A DNA stretch of 64,000 bases from Phaeospirillum tilakii (GCF_042683125.1 NZ_JBHUIY010000020.1:1-64000); one strand, 5' to 3'; shown: positions 26,019-35,332, counted from the first letter of the stretch. The notes: a model not told the origin generated them from the letters alone. Program-made: numbers and translations.

Positions 26019-26660
26019 TCAGACCTGTTCGATGACGATGGTTTCGATCACGTTGGCGACGTCGTCGAAGCGGTCGGTGACCTTTTCCAGCCGCTGGTAG
26101 AGTTCCTTGCGGGCGATCAGCCGGACCGGGTCGCGTTCACTGGCGAACAGGGCGCGCAGCCCCTCGCGCTGGCGCTGGTCGGCGATGCTTTCCTGGCGGC
26201 CGATCTCCTCGCACAACTGGTTGATGGTCTCGGCGTTGCGGTTGATCTGGCGCATCATCGGGATCGCCTCGGCCAGCAGGCGGGCGCAGGCGGAGATGCC
26301 GGCGGCGAAATCGCGCATGTCGGGGCTGAAATCGCGCACCCCATAGACATCGACCCGCTGGGCGACGTCCTCGATCCCATCGACGGTGTTGTCCATCGCG
26401 GTGATCAGGCGGTGGATCTGGTCGCGGTCGAACGGGGTGATGAAGCTGCGGTGCAGGGCCTGGAGGGTCTTGCGGGTGATGGCGTCGGCCTCGCCCTCGA
26501 CGGTACAGATCCGGCGGTGGTGGAGCACCATGTCCGCCCCGTCGGCCATCAGATCCTCCAGCGCGCCGGCTGCCTCCTGGACCTTGAGGGCATGGGCGGC
26601 GAAAAGATCGACGAACCGCTCTTCTCGCGGCATCAGGGACTGAAACAGGCGAAGCAGCAT
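26019..26660 (-). CDS. DUF47 (PhoU-like) Pit-accessory protein
   Basis: 213 residues from the ATG at MLLRLFQSLMPREERF. The protein is helical and PhoU-like, with FITPFDRDQIHRLITAMDN and ERLEKVTDRFDDVANV-type motifs near the middle and C-terminus (here LEKVTDRFDDVANVIE). It belongs to the TIGR00153/DUF47 group, commonly encoded upstream of pit and thought to modulate transporter activity. The 5-nt gap to pit indicates an operon. Confidence 0.9.
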   Translation of the reverse strand: MLLRLFQSLMPREERFVDLFAAHALKVQEAAGALEDLMADGADMVLHHRRICTVEGEADAITRKTLQALHRSFITPFDRDQIHRLITAMDNTVDGIEDVAQRVDVYGVRDFSPDMRDFAAGISACARLLAEAIPMMRQINRNAETINQLCEEIGRQESIADQRQREGLRALFASERDPVRLIARKELYQRLEKVTDRFDDVANVIETIVIEQV

Positions 26661-26813
26661 TTGGGGAGGTCTCCGTCGGTGTCCGCTCGCGCCCCGGCGC
26701 GGGCGCGGCATCGATACCAGATAAGGCAGATGTGTGACAGGGCCTTGCCGACGGCAAGGGCGGATGGATTCGGCGCTTGTGCCGAAGGCGGCTCCCTTCT
26801 ACCCTTCTTGGCC

Positions 26814-27278
26814 ATGACGATCCGCCGCCGCCTGCTTCCGCCTGTCGTTTTCGCCGCCCTGCTGCTGGCGGCCGCCGCGCCGGCCCGGGCCGAGGGCGGG
26901 GTGCCCGACAGCGTGCCGGGCGAGGTGGTGGTCAGCGTCTGGAGCTTCGTCACCCCCGGCATGCCGGAAAAGCGCGGCTGCCGCATCCGGGTGGTGGTCG
27001 ACAACCATACCCCGCTGCCGATCGGCTTTGCCGGCAAGTTCACCGGCAGCCTCAAGGGGCAGGTGCTCGACGCGTGGCTGGTCTCGACCAGCGGGATCCC
27101 CCCCAAGGGCAGCGCCGAACGGCTTTATTCCTGCGTGATGCGGCCCGACCGGCTCGAACTGACCGCCGACAGCCCCTACGGCTATCCCCAGACCTGCGAG
27201 GTGTCGGGCCAGAAGGTCAATCCCTGTCCGTTCAAGGCCCGGGTGGTGTCCAATGCCAAGGAGATCGTCCAGCCGTGA
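26814..27278 (+). CDS. Secreted cysteine-containing protein of unknown function
   Basis: 154 residues. The N-terminus is a clear Sec signal peptide (basic MTIRRR, a hydrophobic core with PVVFAALLLAAAAPARA, and cleavage expected after ARA). The mature part has four cysteines (RGCRIR, YSCVM, QTCEV, NPCPF), enough for two disulfides in the periplasm. I do not recognise the family. Its stop overlaps the GTG of the ParA-like gene by 4 nt, an unexpected partnership between an exported protein and a cytoplasmic ATPase. Confidence 0.72.
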   Translation: MTIRRRLLPPVVFAALLLAAAAPARAEGGVPDSVPGEVVVSVWSFVTPGMPEKRGCRIRVVVDNHTPLPIGFAGKFTGSLKGQVLDAWLVSTSGIPPKGSAERLYSCVMRPDRLELTADSPYGYPQTCEVSGQKVNPCPFKARVVSNAKEIVQP

Positions 27279-27907
27279 GCCGGGCGCCCCTCACCATTCT
27301 GGTCGGCAACCTGAAGGGGGGATGCGGCAAGACCACGCTGGCGACCCATCTCGCCGCCGCCCTGGCCGGGCGGGGGCTGGTCACCGCGCTCGGCGATTGC
27401 GACCGTCAGGCCTCCAGCTTGGCTTGGCTCGGCCGGCGCGCGGCCGGGCTGCCGCAGATCCTCGGCCTCGATTGGGCCAAGCAGGTCGAGTCGGTGCCCA
27501 AGGGGCTCGACCGGCTGGTGATCGACGCCCCGGCGGCGATGCATCACAAGGACGTCGAGGATCTGATCGACATCAGCGACATCGTGGTGGTGCCGGTGCT
27601 GCCCGGTGCCTTCGACCAGGACGCCACCGCCCGCTTCCTCGACCGGCTGGCCAAGGTCAAGGCGGTGCGCAAGAACAAGCGGGTGGTGGCGGTGGTCGGC
27701 AACCGGCTGCGGCCCGGCACCCGCGCCAGCGAACAGCTCGACCGCTTCTTCGCCGGGCTCGGCTTCCCGGTGGTGGCGCGGCTGCGCGACACCCAGCTCT
27801 ATCCCGCCGCCGCCGCGCGCGGCAGCAGCCTGTTCGAAAGCCCGGAAGGGCGGGTCAAAAGCTATCTGGCCGAATGGGCGCCGCTGCTGGCCCTGATCGA
27901 AGGCTGA
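27275..27907 (+). CDS. ParA/MinD-type ATPase (orphan)
   Basis: 210 residues from a GTG. The deviant Walker A motif is NLKGGCGKTTLATHLA at about residue 12, LGDCDRQASSLAWL is the switch region and LVIDAPAAMHHKD the Walker B-like region. No parB gene or parS-like palindrome is next to it, so a chromosome-partition role is unlikely. Small orphan ParA proteins of this kind position other cellular cargo such as chemosensory or polar complexes. The cargo here is unknown. Confidence 0.85.
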   Translation: MSRAPLTILVGNLKGGCGKTTLATHLAAALAGRGLVTALGDCDRQASSLAWLGRRAAGLPQILGLDWAKQVESVPKGLDRLVIDAPAAMHHKDVEDLIDISDIVVVPVLPGAFDQDATARFLDRLAKVKAVRKNKRVVAVVGNRLRPGTRASEQLDRFFAGLGFPVVARLRDTQLYPAAAARGSSLFESPEGRVKSYLAEWAPLLALIEG

Positions 27908-28073
27908 TGTGGGCTCCGCCCACCCCCGCCAAGGGCCGAAGGCCCTTGGATCCCCTTCCTTGCCCTTCGCGCGGCCAAGATCCGCGCCCAAGCTGAAAGG
28001 CCGTTCCGTGCCCGACCCCCAAGGGGTTCCAAGGGCCTTGCGGCCCTTGGCGGGGGCGGGCAGAGCCCGCTGA
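27908..28073. repeat. GC-rich intergenic hairpin repeats at a convergent junction (copy E)
   Basis: GTGGGCTCCGCCCAC and AAGGGCCGAAGGCCCTT-type hairpins follow the ParA stop. After a roughly 60-nt centre comes the mirrored AAGGGCCTTGCGGCCCTT and GCGGGCAGAGCCCGC. The arms CCGCCAAGGGCC and GGCCCTTGGCGG are also inverted with respect to each other, giving one long stem across the whole gap between the convergent ParA and hbd genes. Confidence 0.75.
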
Positions 28074-28952
28074 TCAGCGGGTGGGAACCGGGGTTTCGCC
28101 GGAATAATCGTAGAAGCCGCGCCCGGTCTTGCGGCCGAGCCAGCCGGCCTCGACATATTTGACCAGCAGCGGGCAGGGCCGGTACTTGGTGTCGGCGAGG
28201 CCGTCATGCAGCACCTGCATCACCGCGAGGCAGGTGTCGAGGCCGATGAAGTCGGCCAGTTCGAGCGGCCCCATCGGATGGTGGGCGCCGAGCTTGAGGG
28301 CGGTGTCGATGCTCAGCACCGAGCCGACCCCCTCATAGAGGGTGTAGACCGCCTCGTTGATCATCGGCAGCAGGATGCGGTTGACGATGAAGGCGGGGAA
28401 ATCCTCGGCCGAGACCGGCTGCTTGCCGAGTCTGACGGTCATTTCCCGCACCACCGCGAAGGTTTCCTCGGCGGTGGCGATGCCGCGGATCAGCTCGACC
28501 AGCTGCATCGCCGGCACCGGGTTCATGAAGTGCATCCCCATGAAGCGGGCCGGGCGGTCGGTGGCGGCGCCAAGGCGGGTGATCGACAGCGACGAGGTGT
28601 TCGAGGCGATCAGCGCGTCGGGGCGCAGCACCGGACAGAGTTTGTGGAAGATCGCCCGCTTGATCGCCTCGTCCTCGGTGGCGGCCTCGATCACCAGATC
28701 GCAATCGCCGAAATCGGCGTAATCGCGGGTGGTGCGGATCCGCTGCTGGATCGCGGTCTTGTCGGCTTCGGCCAGCTTGCCCTTGCCGACCGCGCGGGTA
28801 AGGAAGCGGTCGATGGTGGCGAGGCCGCGTTCGAGGGCGGCATCGTTGACGTCGAGCAGCACCACCGGATAGCCGGCGGTGGCGCAGACCTGGGCGATCC
28901 CGCTGCCCATCTGCCCCGCACCGACGACACCAATCTGGGAAATGTTGGTCAT
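28074..28952 (-). CDS. hbd: 3-Hydroxybutyryl-CoA dehydrogenase
   Basis: 292 residues. It oxidises (S)-3-hydroxyacyl-CoA with NAD or runs the reverse reaction. The N-terminal Rossmann motif is GVVGAGQMGSGIAQV. SNTSSLSITRLGAATDRPAR and GMHFMNPVPAMQLVELI contain the catalytic Ser/His/Asn/Glu region of the family. It lies 68 nt behind etfA on the same strand, which fits a beta-oxidation or PHB-related electron-transfer operon. PaaH and Hbd cannot be told apart here. Confidence 0.94.
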   Translation of the reverse strand: MTNISQIGVVGAGQMGSGIAQVCATAGYPVVLLDVNDAALERGLATIDRFLTRAVGKGKLAEADKTAIQQRIRTTRDYADFGDCDLVIEAATEDEAIKRAIFHKLCPVLRPDALIASNTSSLSITRLGAATDRPARFMGMHFMNPVPAMQLVELIRGIATAEETFAVVREMTVRLGKQPVSAEDFPAFIVNRILLPMINEAVYTLYEGVGSVLSIDTALKLGAHHPMGPLELADFIGLDTCLAVMQVLHDGLADTKYRPCPLLVKYVEAGWLGRKTGRGFYDYSGETPVPTR

Positions 28953-29020
28953 GGACGTGATCTCCGCGTCAGGGGGGGGCTGGGGAATGGCCGGCCCCCG
29001 ATGGGAGCCGGCCGTCGGGG

Positions 29021-29959
29021 TCAGGAGGTTTTGAGGGCGGCGGACAGTTCCGGCAGGGCCTTGAACAGATCGGCGACCAGACCGTAATCGGCCACCTGGA
29101 AGATCGGCGCTTCCTCGTCCTTGTTGATGGCGACGATCACCTTCGAGTCCTTCATCCCGGCGAGATGCTGGATCGCGCCCGAGATGCCGACCGCGATGTA
29201 GAGGTCGGGGGCGACGATCTTGCCGGTCTGGCCGACCTGGAGGTCGTTGGCGACGAAGCCGGCATCGACCGCGGCGCGCGAGGCGCCGACCGCCGCGCCG
29301 AGCTGGTCGGCGATGGTTTCGAGCAGGTGGAAATTGTCGCCCGACTGCATGCCGCGCCCGCCGGAGATGACGATGCGGGCGCTGGTCAGGTCCGGCCGTT
29401 CCGACTTCGACAGCTGGGCCGAGACGAAGCGGGCGCGGGCGGCCGGGGCGGCGACGCTGACCGCCTCGATCGTGGCGCTGCCGCCGGTGGCGGCGGCGGG
29501 GGCGAAGGCGGTGGTGCGCACCGTCACCACCTTGATCGGGTCGGTCGAGCGCACGGTGGCCAGGGCGTTGCCGGCATAGATCGGGCGGACGAAGGTGTCG
29601 GCGGCGACCACCCCGACCACGTCGGAGATCTGGGCGACGTCGAGCAGGGCGGCGACGCGCGGCAGCACGTTCTTGCCGGTGGTGGTGGCGGGGGCGAGGA
29701 TCGCGCCGCGGCCGGGGGCCAGCGCCACCAGCACCGCCGCCAGCGGCTCGGCCAGCGGATGGGCCAGCGCGTCGGATTCGGCCACCAGCACCTTGGCGAT
29801 GCCGGGGATCGCGGCGGCGGCCTGGGCGACCGGGCCCACCCCGGCGCCGGCGACCAGCAGATCGACCTCGCCGCCGAGCTGGAGCGCGGCGGTGACGGTG
29901 TTGAGGGTGGCGGGCTTCAGCGCGCCGGCTTCGTGTTCGGCCAGGACGAGAACGCTCAT
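29021..29959 (-). CDS. etfA: Electron transfer flavoprotein alpha subunit
   Basis: 312 residues from the ATG at MSVLVLAEHEAG. Domain I (about 1-190) precedes the FAD-binding domain, with ISGGRGMQSGDNFHLLETIA and VGQTGKIVAPDLYIAVGISG, the ETF-alpha signature. It carries electrons from acyl-CoA dehydrogenases to ETF:ubiquinone oxidoreductase. It starts 2 nt after the etfB stop. Confidence 0.97.
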   Translation of the reverse strand: MSVLVLAEHEAGALKPATLNTVTAALQLGGEVDLLVAGAGVGPVAQAAAAIPGIAKVLVAESDALAHPLAEPLAAVLVALAPGRGAILAPATTTGKNVLPRVAALLDVAQISDVVGVVAADTFVRPIYAGNALATVRSTDPIKVVTVRTTAFAPAAATGGSATIEAVSVAAPAARARFVSAQLSKSERPDLTSARIVISGGRGMQSGDNFHLLETIADQLGAAVGASRAAVDAGFVANDLQVGQTGKIVAPDLYIAVGISGAIQHLAGMKDSKVIVAINKDEEAPIFQVADYGLVADLFKALPELSAALKTS

Positions 29960-29961
29960 CG

Positions 29962-30711
29962 TCAGATCACCTTCGCTTCGGAGGTCAGCTTTTCCACCAG
30001 GGTGGCGACGTCGGGAACCTTGATGCCGGCCTGACGCTTGGCCGGCTCCTCGACCGACAGGGTGATCAGGCGCGGCGCGACGTCGATCCCGAGCTGCTCC
30101 GGCGTCAGCGTCTCGATCGGCTTTTTCTTGGCCTTCATGATGTTGGGCAGGCTGGCATAGCGCGGCTCGTTGAGACGCAAATCGGCGGTGACCACCGCCG
30201 GCAGGTCGAGCGCCACGGTCTCGAGGCCGCCATCGACCTCGCGGGTGACGGTCGCGGTGCCGTCGGCCAGCGACACCTTCGAGGCGAAGGTGCCCTGCGG
30301 CCAGCCGAGCAGGGCGGCCAGCATCTGGCCGGTCTGGTTGGAATCGTCGTCGATCGCCTGCTTGCCGAGCAGGATCAGGCCGGGCTGGTCGCGCTCGGCC
30401 AGCACCTTCAGCAGCTTGGCCACCGCCAGCGGCTGCACCTCGGCATCGGTCTGGACCAGGATGCCACGGTCGGCCCCCATCGCCAGCGCGGTGCGCAGGG
30501 TTTCGGTCGCCGCCTGCGGCCCGACCGACACCGCGACGATCTCGCTGGCGATGCCGGCTTCCTTGAGCCGGACCGCTTCCTCGACGGCGATCTCGTCGAA
30601 CGGATTCATGCTGAACTTGACGTTGGCGGTCTCGACGCCACTCTTGTCCGCCTTGACCCGGACCTTGACGTTGTAATCGACCACCCGTTTGACCGCGACC
30701 AGAACTTTCAT
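29962..30711 (-). CDS. etfB: Electron transfer flavoprotein beta subunit
   Basis: 249 residues from the ATG at MKVLVAVKRVVDYN, the standard ETF-beta N-terminus and length. FSMNPFDEIAVEEAVRLKEA and LLGKQAIDDDSNQTGQMLAA are the conserved AMP-binding and signature regions; NIMKAKKKPIE near the C-terminus is also typical. It is the first gene of the etfB-etfA-hbd run, and a well-formed promoter with a palindromic site lies upstream. Confidence 0.97.
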   Translation of the reverse strand: MKVLVAVKRVVDYNVKVRVKADKSGVETANVKFSMNPFDEIAVEEAVRLKEAGIASEIVAVSVGPQAATETLRTALAMGADRGILVQTDAEVQPLAVAKLLKVLAERDQPGLILLGKQAIDDDSNQTGQMLAALLGWPQGTFASKVSLADGTATVTREVDGGLETVALDLPAVVTADLRLNEPRYASLPNIMKAKKKPIETLTPEQLGIDVAPRLITLSVEEPAKRQAGIKVPDVATLVEKLTSEAKVI

Positions 30712-30776
30712 GCTCGAGAGTACCCCGCAGGCATCCGCCGGGCGGCCGGTTGCGGGGCCGCCGGGCAAAATTGGTA

Positions 30777-30814
30777 TTGCAATGCAAAATATAGCCCGGT
30801 GCCAAGCTTGTCAA
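30777..30814 (-). promoter_or_regulatory. etfBA promoter with palindromic operator at the expected start site
   Basis: Read on the minus strand, TTGACA (30814-30809) and TATATT (30793-30788) are separated by 15 nt; shifting the -10 to TATTTT gives 17. Immediately after the -10 lies the perfect 11-bp palindrome TTGCATTGCAA (30777-30787), which would cover the transcription start. This position suggests a repressor operator. TGC-rich sites of this sort resemble the boxes described for alphaproteobacterial PhaR regulators; the link is inference. Confidence 0.55.
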
Positions 30815-30914
30815 CGCCACCACTTTTGGCGGTGTGCCGCCGGGGCCTCGGCAGGCGCGGGTTGACGGGCGCGGACGGGAGAGAGGGGGCGGGGCGGCCG
30901 GGGCCGCGCCGCGC

Positions 30915-31949
30915 TCAGGCCTCGCTCACGCCGTGCTTTTCGACGTCGCGGATCAGTTCGATCCCCTGGATCATCTCGGTCATCATGAAATCGGCCCGCT
31001 TGATCGGCCCGCCGGAATTGGGGCGGGGGAACATCCGGGCGAAGGCGCTCATCTTGACGGTCAGGCCGCACAGGGCGGCGCCGATGGTGACGTGATAGCG
31101 TTCGACCATGGTGCGGATGGCGCGAAACTCGTCCTGATTGATGTTTTCCCACATCTCGCCGGTGCGCTTCTCGAACACTTCGAGCCGGCCGGTGATCGAG
31201 GCGCTCATCGAATTGATCACCTCCTCGATCATGTCGCAGGTCTTCATCAGGTTGACGTTCTGCTTGAGCTGGAAATGGCTGCGGATCGGCGACAGCGAAT
31301 CGACGCAGGCGGAGAAATAGGGTTCGAGCCGGTCGAGGCAGTGGCGGAAATAGCTGAGCGACATGAAGGTGTCGCCGTAATCCTCAAGGAAGCGCGGCAC
31401 GTCGAACACGTCGATGTTGAGGCTTTCGGCCATGGTCATCAGCCGCTGGCGCGCCTTCTTGACGTCGGGGTCGCGGAACAGCTTCAGCAGGTCGTCGTAG
31501 CTCTCGATCTGGATGTCCTCGCCCGAATAGATCATCTTCATCAGCGGGCGGGTGAACATGATCATGTAGCGGGTCAGCTCGGCCGATTTCTCGGGCGACA
31601 GCTTGAGCGCGGCGAAATCGTTGACGGCGATGCCGTGCTCGCGCAGCGAGATGCGCAGGCTGTAGACGTCGTAGCTCGGCAGCAAGGCGAGGCGGCGCAG
31701 CACCATCAGGTCGGGATGGACCTGATCGGCCGGCCAGCCGAACATCGCCGGCAGTGCCTCGACCTCGACCTGGCCCGAGCCGGTCTGGACGTCGGAAAAA
31801 ATCTCGACCACGCTGCGCAGGCGGACATTCTTGATCAGCCGGGCCGATTGCAGCGCCGGGGTCTGCAACGGAATGATCGACAGCGGCAGGACGAACAGGG
31901 AGTCCATGTCGCTGTCATTGATCGGTTTCAGGCCATCGTCATCGTACAT
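30915..31949 (-). CDS. Unknown protein, 344 residues
   Basis: I do not recognise this protein. The ATG at MYDDDGLKPINDSDM lies 11 nt inside the MarR-like gene upstream, so the two are translationally linked. It is acidic and looks helical throughout, with no signal peptide or membrane segment, and contains VHPDLMVLRRLALLPSYDVY, YDDLLKLFRDPDVKKARQRL and CDMIEEVINSMSASITGRLE. No catalytic motif is evident. It may act with the regulator it overlaps. The codon usage is like that of its neighbours. Confidence 0.72.
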   Translation of the reverse strand: MYDDDGLKPINDSDMDSLFVLPLSIIPLQTPALQSARLIKNVRLRSVVEIFSDVQTGSGQVEVEALPAMFGWPADQVHPDLMVLRRLALLPSYDVYSLRISLREHGIAVNDFAALKLSPEKSAELTRYMIMFTRPLMKMIYSGEDIQIESYDDLLKLFRDPDVKKARQRLMTMAESLNIDVFDVPRFLEDYGDTFMSLSYFRHCLDRLEPYFSACVDSLSPIRSHFQLKQNVNLMKTCDMIEEVINSMSASITGRLEVFEKRTGEMWENINQDEFRAIRTMVERYHVTIGAALCGLTVKMSAFARMFPRPNSGGPIKRADFMMTEMIQGIELIRDVEKHGVSEA

Positions 31950-32331
31950 GGTGGACGCTATCCCCCCTCGGGTCCGCCGGCTCCGGGTCGGCCGCGGCGG
32001 CGGCGGTGACGATGATGTCACCGAATTCCCTCAAAAACACCGTGCCTTTGACGGTGCGTTCAACAAGAACCGAGCGGCGGTCGTGATCATCGACCGCGCG
32101 CCTGATCAGGCCGAAGGCGCTCAACCGGTCGAGCGCCCGGGTGATGGCCGGTTTCGAGACGCGGAGACAGGCCGCAAGGCCGCGCACCGTGTGGGGCGGC
32201 TGTTGCAGGTAGACGGTCAACACCAGGGCCATCTGCCGCGCCGACAGGTCGGGGGCATCGTGGCGCACGCTCTCGACGATCGCGCCTCGCCACAGATCGA
32301 GCGCCTGGACCGGGGTGAGGCCGATACTCAT
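31939..32331 (-). CDS. MarR-like winged-helix regulator
   Basis: 130 residues. A winged-helix core covers about 20-105: QMALVLTVYLQQPPHTVRGL, then CLRVSKPAITRALDRLSAFG as recognition helix and DHDRRSVLVE as wing. It is shorter than typical MarR (about 145). The C-terminal end is Ala/Pro/Asp-rich and its last codons overlap the start of the unknown 344-residue protein. Its operator and ligand are not known. Confidence 0.8.
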   Translation of the reverse strand: MSIGLTPVQALDLWRGAIVESVRHDAPDLSARQMALVLTVYLQQPPHTVRGLAACLRVSKPAITRALDRLSAFGLIRRAVDDHDRRSVLVERTVKGTVFLREFGDIIVTAAAAADPEPADPRGDSVHHVR

Positions 32332-32424
32332 CGCGAGCCCGATCTCATTTACGTCACGGCAACACTCTAGCCGCCGCCGCCGGCCCCGACAATCGCCGAT
32401 TCCGTGCCCGTCCCCCGCTTTCGC

Positions 32425-33822
<1,398 letters not shown>

Positions 33823-33954
33823 CTTTCCTCTCCTCCCGTCGCTTTGTCGGTCGGCCCAGCATGGCCGAGAGCGGCGCGGGAGAAAAGAGGGCTTGGCGGC
33901 GCCGAACGGCGATGCGACAGTCGCCTTGTTCGCGGTGTGGCGAAGGAGGATGCG

Positions 33955-34572
33955 ATGGGATTGACCCTGGTGATCGGGACCAAGCGGTTTTCCTCCTGGT
34001 CGCTGCGGCCGTGGCTGGCGCTGAAGGCCACCGGCGCGCGGTTCGAGGAAGTCGAGATCGCGCTGCGCCAGCCGGAGACCAAGGCCGAGATCCGCAAATG
34101 GTCGCCGGCCGGCAAGGTGCCGGTGCTGATCGAGGGCGGCCTGACGGTGTGGGACTCGATCGCGATCTGCGAATATCTGGCCGAACGCTTTCCCCAGGCC
34201 GGGCTGTGGCCCGACGCCGCTGCCGCCCGCGCCGTCGCCCGCGCGGTGTCGGCCGAGATGCATGCCGGCTTTCCGGTGCTGCGCCAGCGTTGCCCGATGG
34301 ACCTGTTGCTTGACGCGCCGCTGACCGAGTTCCCCGACGATCTGGCGGCGGAGATCCGCCGGCTCGACGCGCTGTGGGTGGAATGCCGGACCCGGTTCGG
34401 CGGCGACGGGCCGTTTCTGTTCGGCCGCTTCACCATCGCCGACGCGATGTATGCCCCGGTGGTGACCCGCTGCGCCACCTACCATCTGCCGCTGAGCCCG
34501 GAAGCGGCGGCCTATCGCGACGCGGTGCTGGCCTGGCCGGCGTTGCAGGCATGGCGCGCCGCCAGCCGTTGA
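33955..34572 (+). CDS. Glutathione S-transferase family protein
   Basis: 205 residues; the ATG is preceded by AAGGAGGA. The thioredoxin-like N-terminal domain includes GTKRFSSWSLRPWLALK, with Ser in the position of the catalytic residue, and SPAGKVPVLIEGG with the cis-proline. A helical C-terminal domain follows with FTIADAMYAPVVTR. Close relatives are often called YfcF/YfcG-like or maleylacetoacetate-isomerase-like; the substrate cannot be read from sequence. Confidence 0.92.
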   Translation: MGLTLVIGTKRFSSWSLRPWLALKATGARFEEVEIALRQPETKAEIRKWSPAGKVPVLIEGGLTVWDSIAICEYLAERFPQAGLWPDAAAARAVARAVSAEMHAGFPVLRQRCPMDLLLDAPLTEFPDDLAAEIRRLDALWVECRTRFGGDGPFLFGRFTIADAMYAPVVTRCATYHLPLSPEAAAYRDAVLAWPALQAWRAASR

Positions 34573-34618
34573 GGGCGATTGACAGCCCGCCGTCACAACG
34601 GAAAGATACCGGCCCCCG

Positions 34619-34702
34619 GGGGGCGTGGTGAAACGGTAAACACAGACGACTTAAAATCGTCCGGCCTCGGCTTTGCGGGTTCAAGTCCCGCCGCCCCCAC
34701 CA
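34619..34702 (+). tRNA. tRNA-Leu (anticodon UAA)
   Basis: The acceptor stem GGGGGCG pairs with CGCCCCC. The D stem is GTG/CAC, the anticodon stem GACGA/TCGTC around CTTAAAA with anticodon TAA at 34652-34654. A long class II variable arm follows, then the T arm GCGGG/CCCGC with TTCAAGT; discriminator A and CCA are encoded. TTGACA lies about 35 nt upstream as a possible -35 box. Its UNN-reading specificity makes it a MiaB substrate class. Confidence 0.95.
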
Positions 34703-34739
34703 GCTTGAAAATGAAATGTTTTCCGCCGACCGGGAAGGA

Positions 34740-34762
34740 AGGCTCACCCGTGGGGTGAGCCT
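34740..34762 (+). terminator. Hairpin downstream of tRNA-Leu
   Basis: AGGCTCACCC and GGGTGAGCCT form a perfect 10-bp stem around a 3-nt loop. There is no T-run after it, so it may be a processing barrier or a terminator that depends on the following GC-rich repeat. Confidence 0.55.
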
Positions 34763-34812
34763 CGGGCTGCCGCCCCGACCCGCCCGGGGCGATGCCCCGG
34801 ACCCCCTTCGTT
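34763..34812. repeat. Partial copy of the convergent-junction repeat (copy C)
   Basis: CGGGCTGCCGCCCCG and GGGGCGATGCCCC, then GGACCCCCTTCG, match the left half of copies A and B. The right half is missing. It lies between the rightward tRNA and the leftward CRISPR array, again a convergent junction. Confidence 0.65.
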
Positions 34813-34901
34813 ATTGATGATCAAAAGAAAAGAAAGTCCGAGCCACCAACTCGGGCGGAGAAACCTGTGCGGTTCCGAATGGCATCGGCAATCGCGTGGT
34901 C

Positions 34902-35332
34902 CTTTCAACCCACGCCCCCGCGTGGGGGGCGACGCGGGTGGCAGGTCGCCGGGGCCAACCTCCCCCGGGTTTCAACCCACGCCCCCGCGTGGGGGCGACG
35001 CACCGACCAGCGACGGCTCATCGCTGTGACCACGTTTCAATCCACGCCCCCGCGTGGGGGCGACCACCGCCCTCATCGGCGGCGCGGACGGGGGCGGGGT
35101 TTCAATCCACGCCCCCGCGTGGGGGGCGACGATCCCCCCGCCCGGCTCTGACCACGGGGCAGGTGTTTCAATCCACGCCCCCGCGTGGGGGGCGACGCCG
35201 GTGTTGGCTCCGGCGGTGATGGTCAGCGCGCCGTTTCAATCCACGCCCCCGCGTGGGGGGCGACGGGCCTCGCAGGCGGCGGCGACGGTGGCGGGGGTGG
35301 GTTTCAATCCACGCCCCCGCGTGGGGGGCGAC
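34902..35332 (-). CRISPR. Type I-C CRISPR array, 7 repeats and 6 spacers
   Basis: Repeats start at 34902, 34969, 35034, 35099, 35165, 35233 and 35301. The consensus is 32 nt; it begins GTTTCAATCC on the plus strand and contains a CGCCCCC/GGGGGCG hairpin. Copies 2 and 3 are 31 nt (five instead of six G). Spacers are 34-36 nt. On the minus strand the repeat ends in ATTGAAAC, the usual type I-C 5' handle, so transcription runs leftward, as for the cas genes. The two leftmost copies carry C for T at one position and the last also begins with C, marking the leader-distal end. Confidence 0.97.

Noticed and set aside
27275..27907. Chromosome partition ParA
   Set aside because: No parB neighbour and no parS-like palindrome; the protein is shorter than chromosomal ParA.
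29021..30823. A 600-codon reading through etfA and upstream of it
   Set aside because: The N-terminal half is out of frame with etfB and low complexity; etfA has its own ATG at the expected place and etfB is intact in another frame.
34430..34747. Minus-strand 105-codon frame across tRNA-Leu
   Set aside because: It contains the typical spurious WWGRRDLNPQ peptide that results from translating the antisense of a tRNA.
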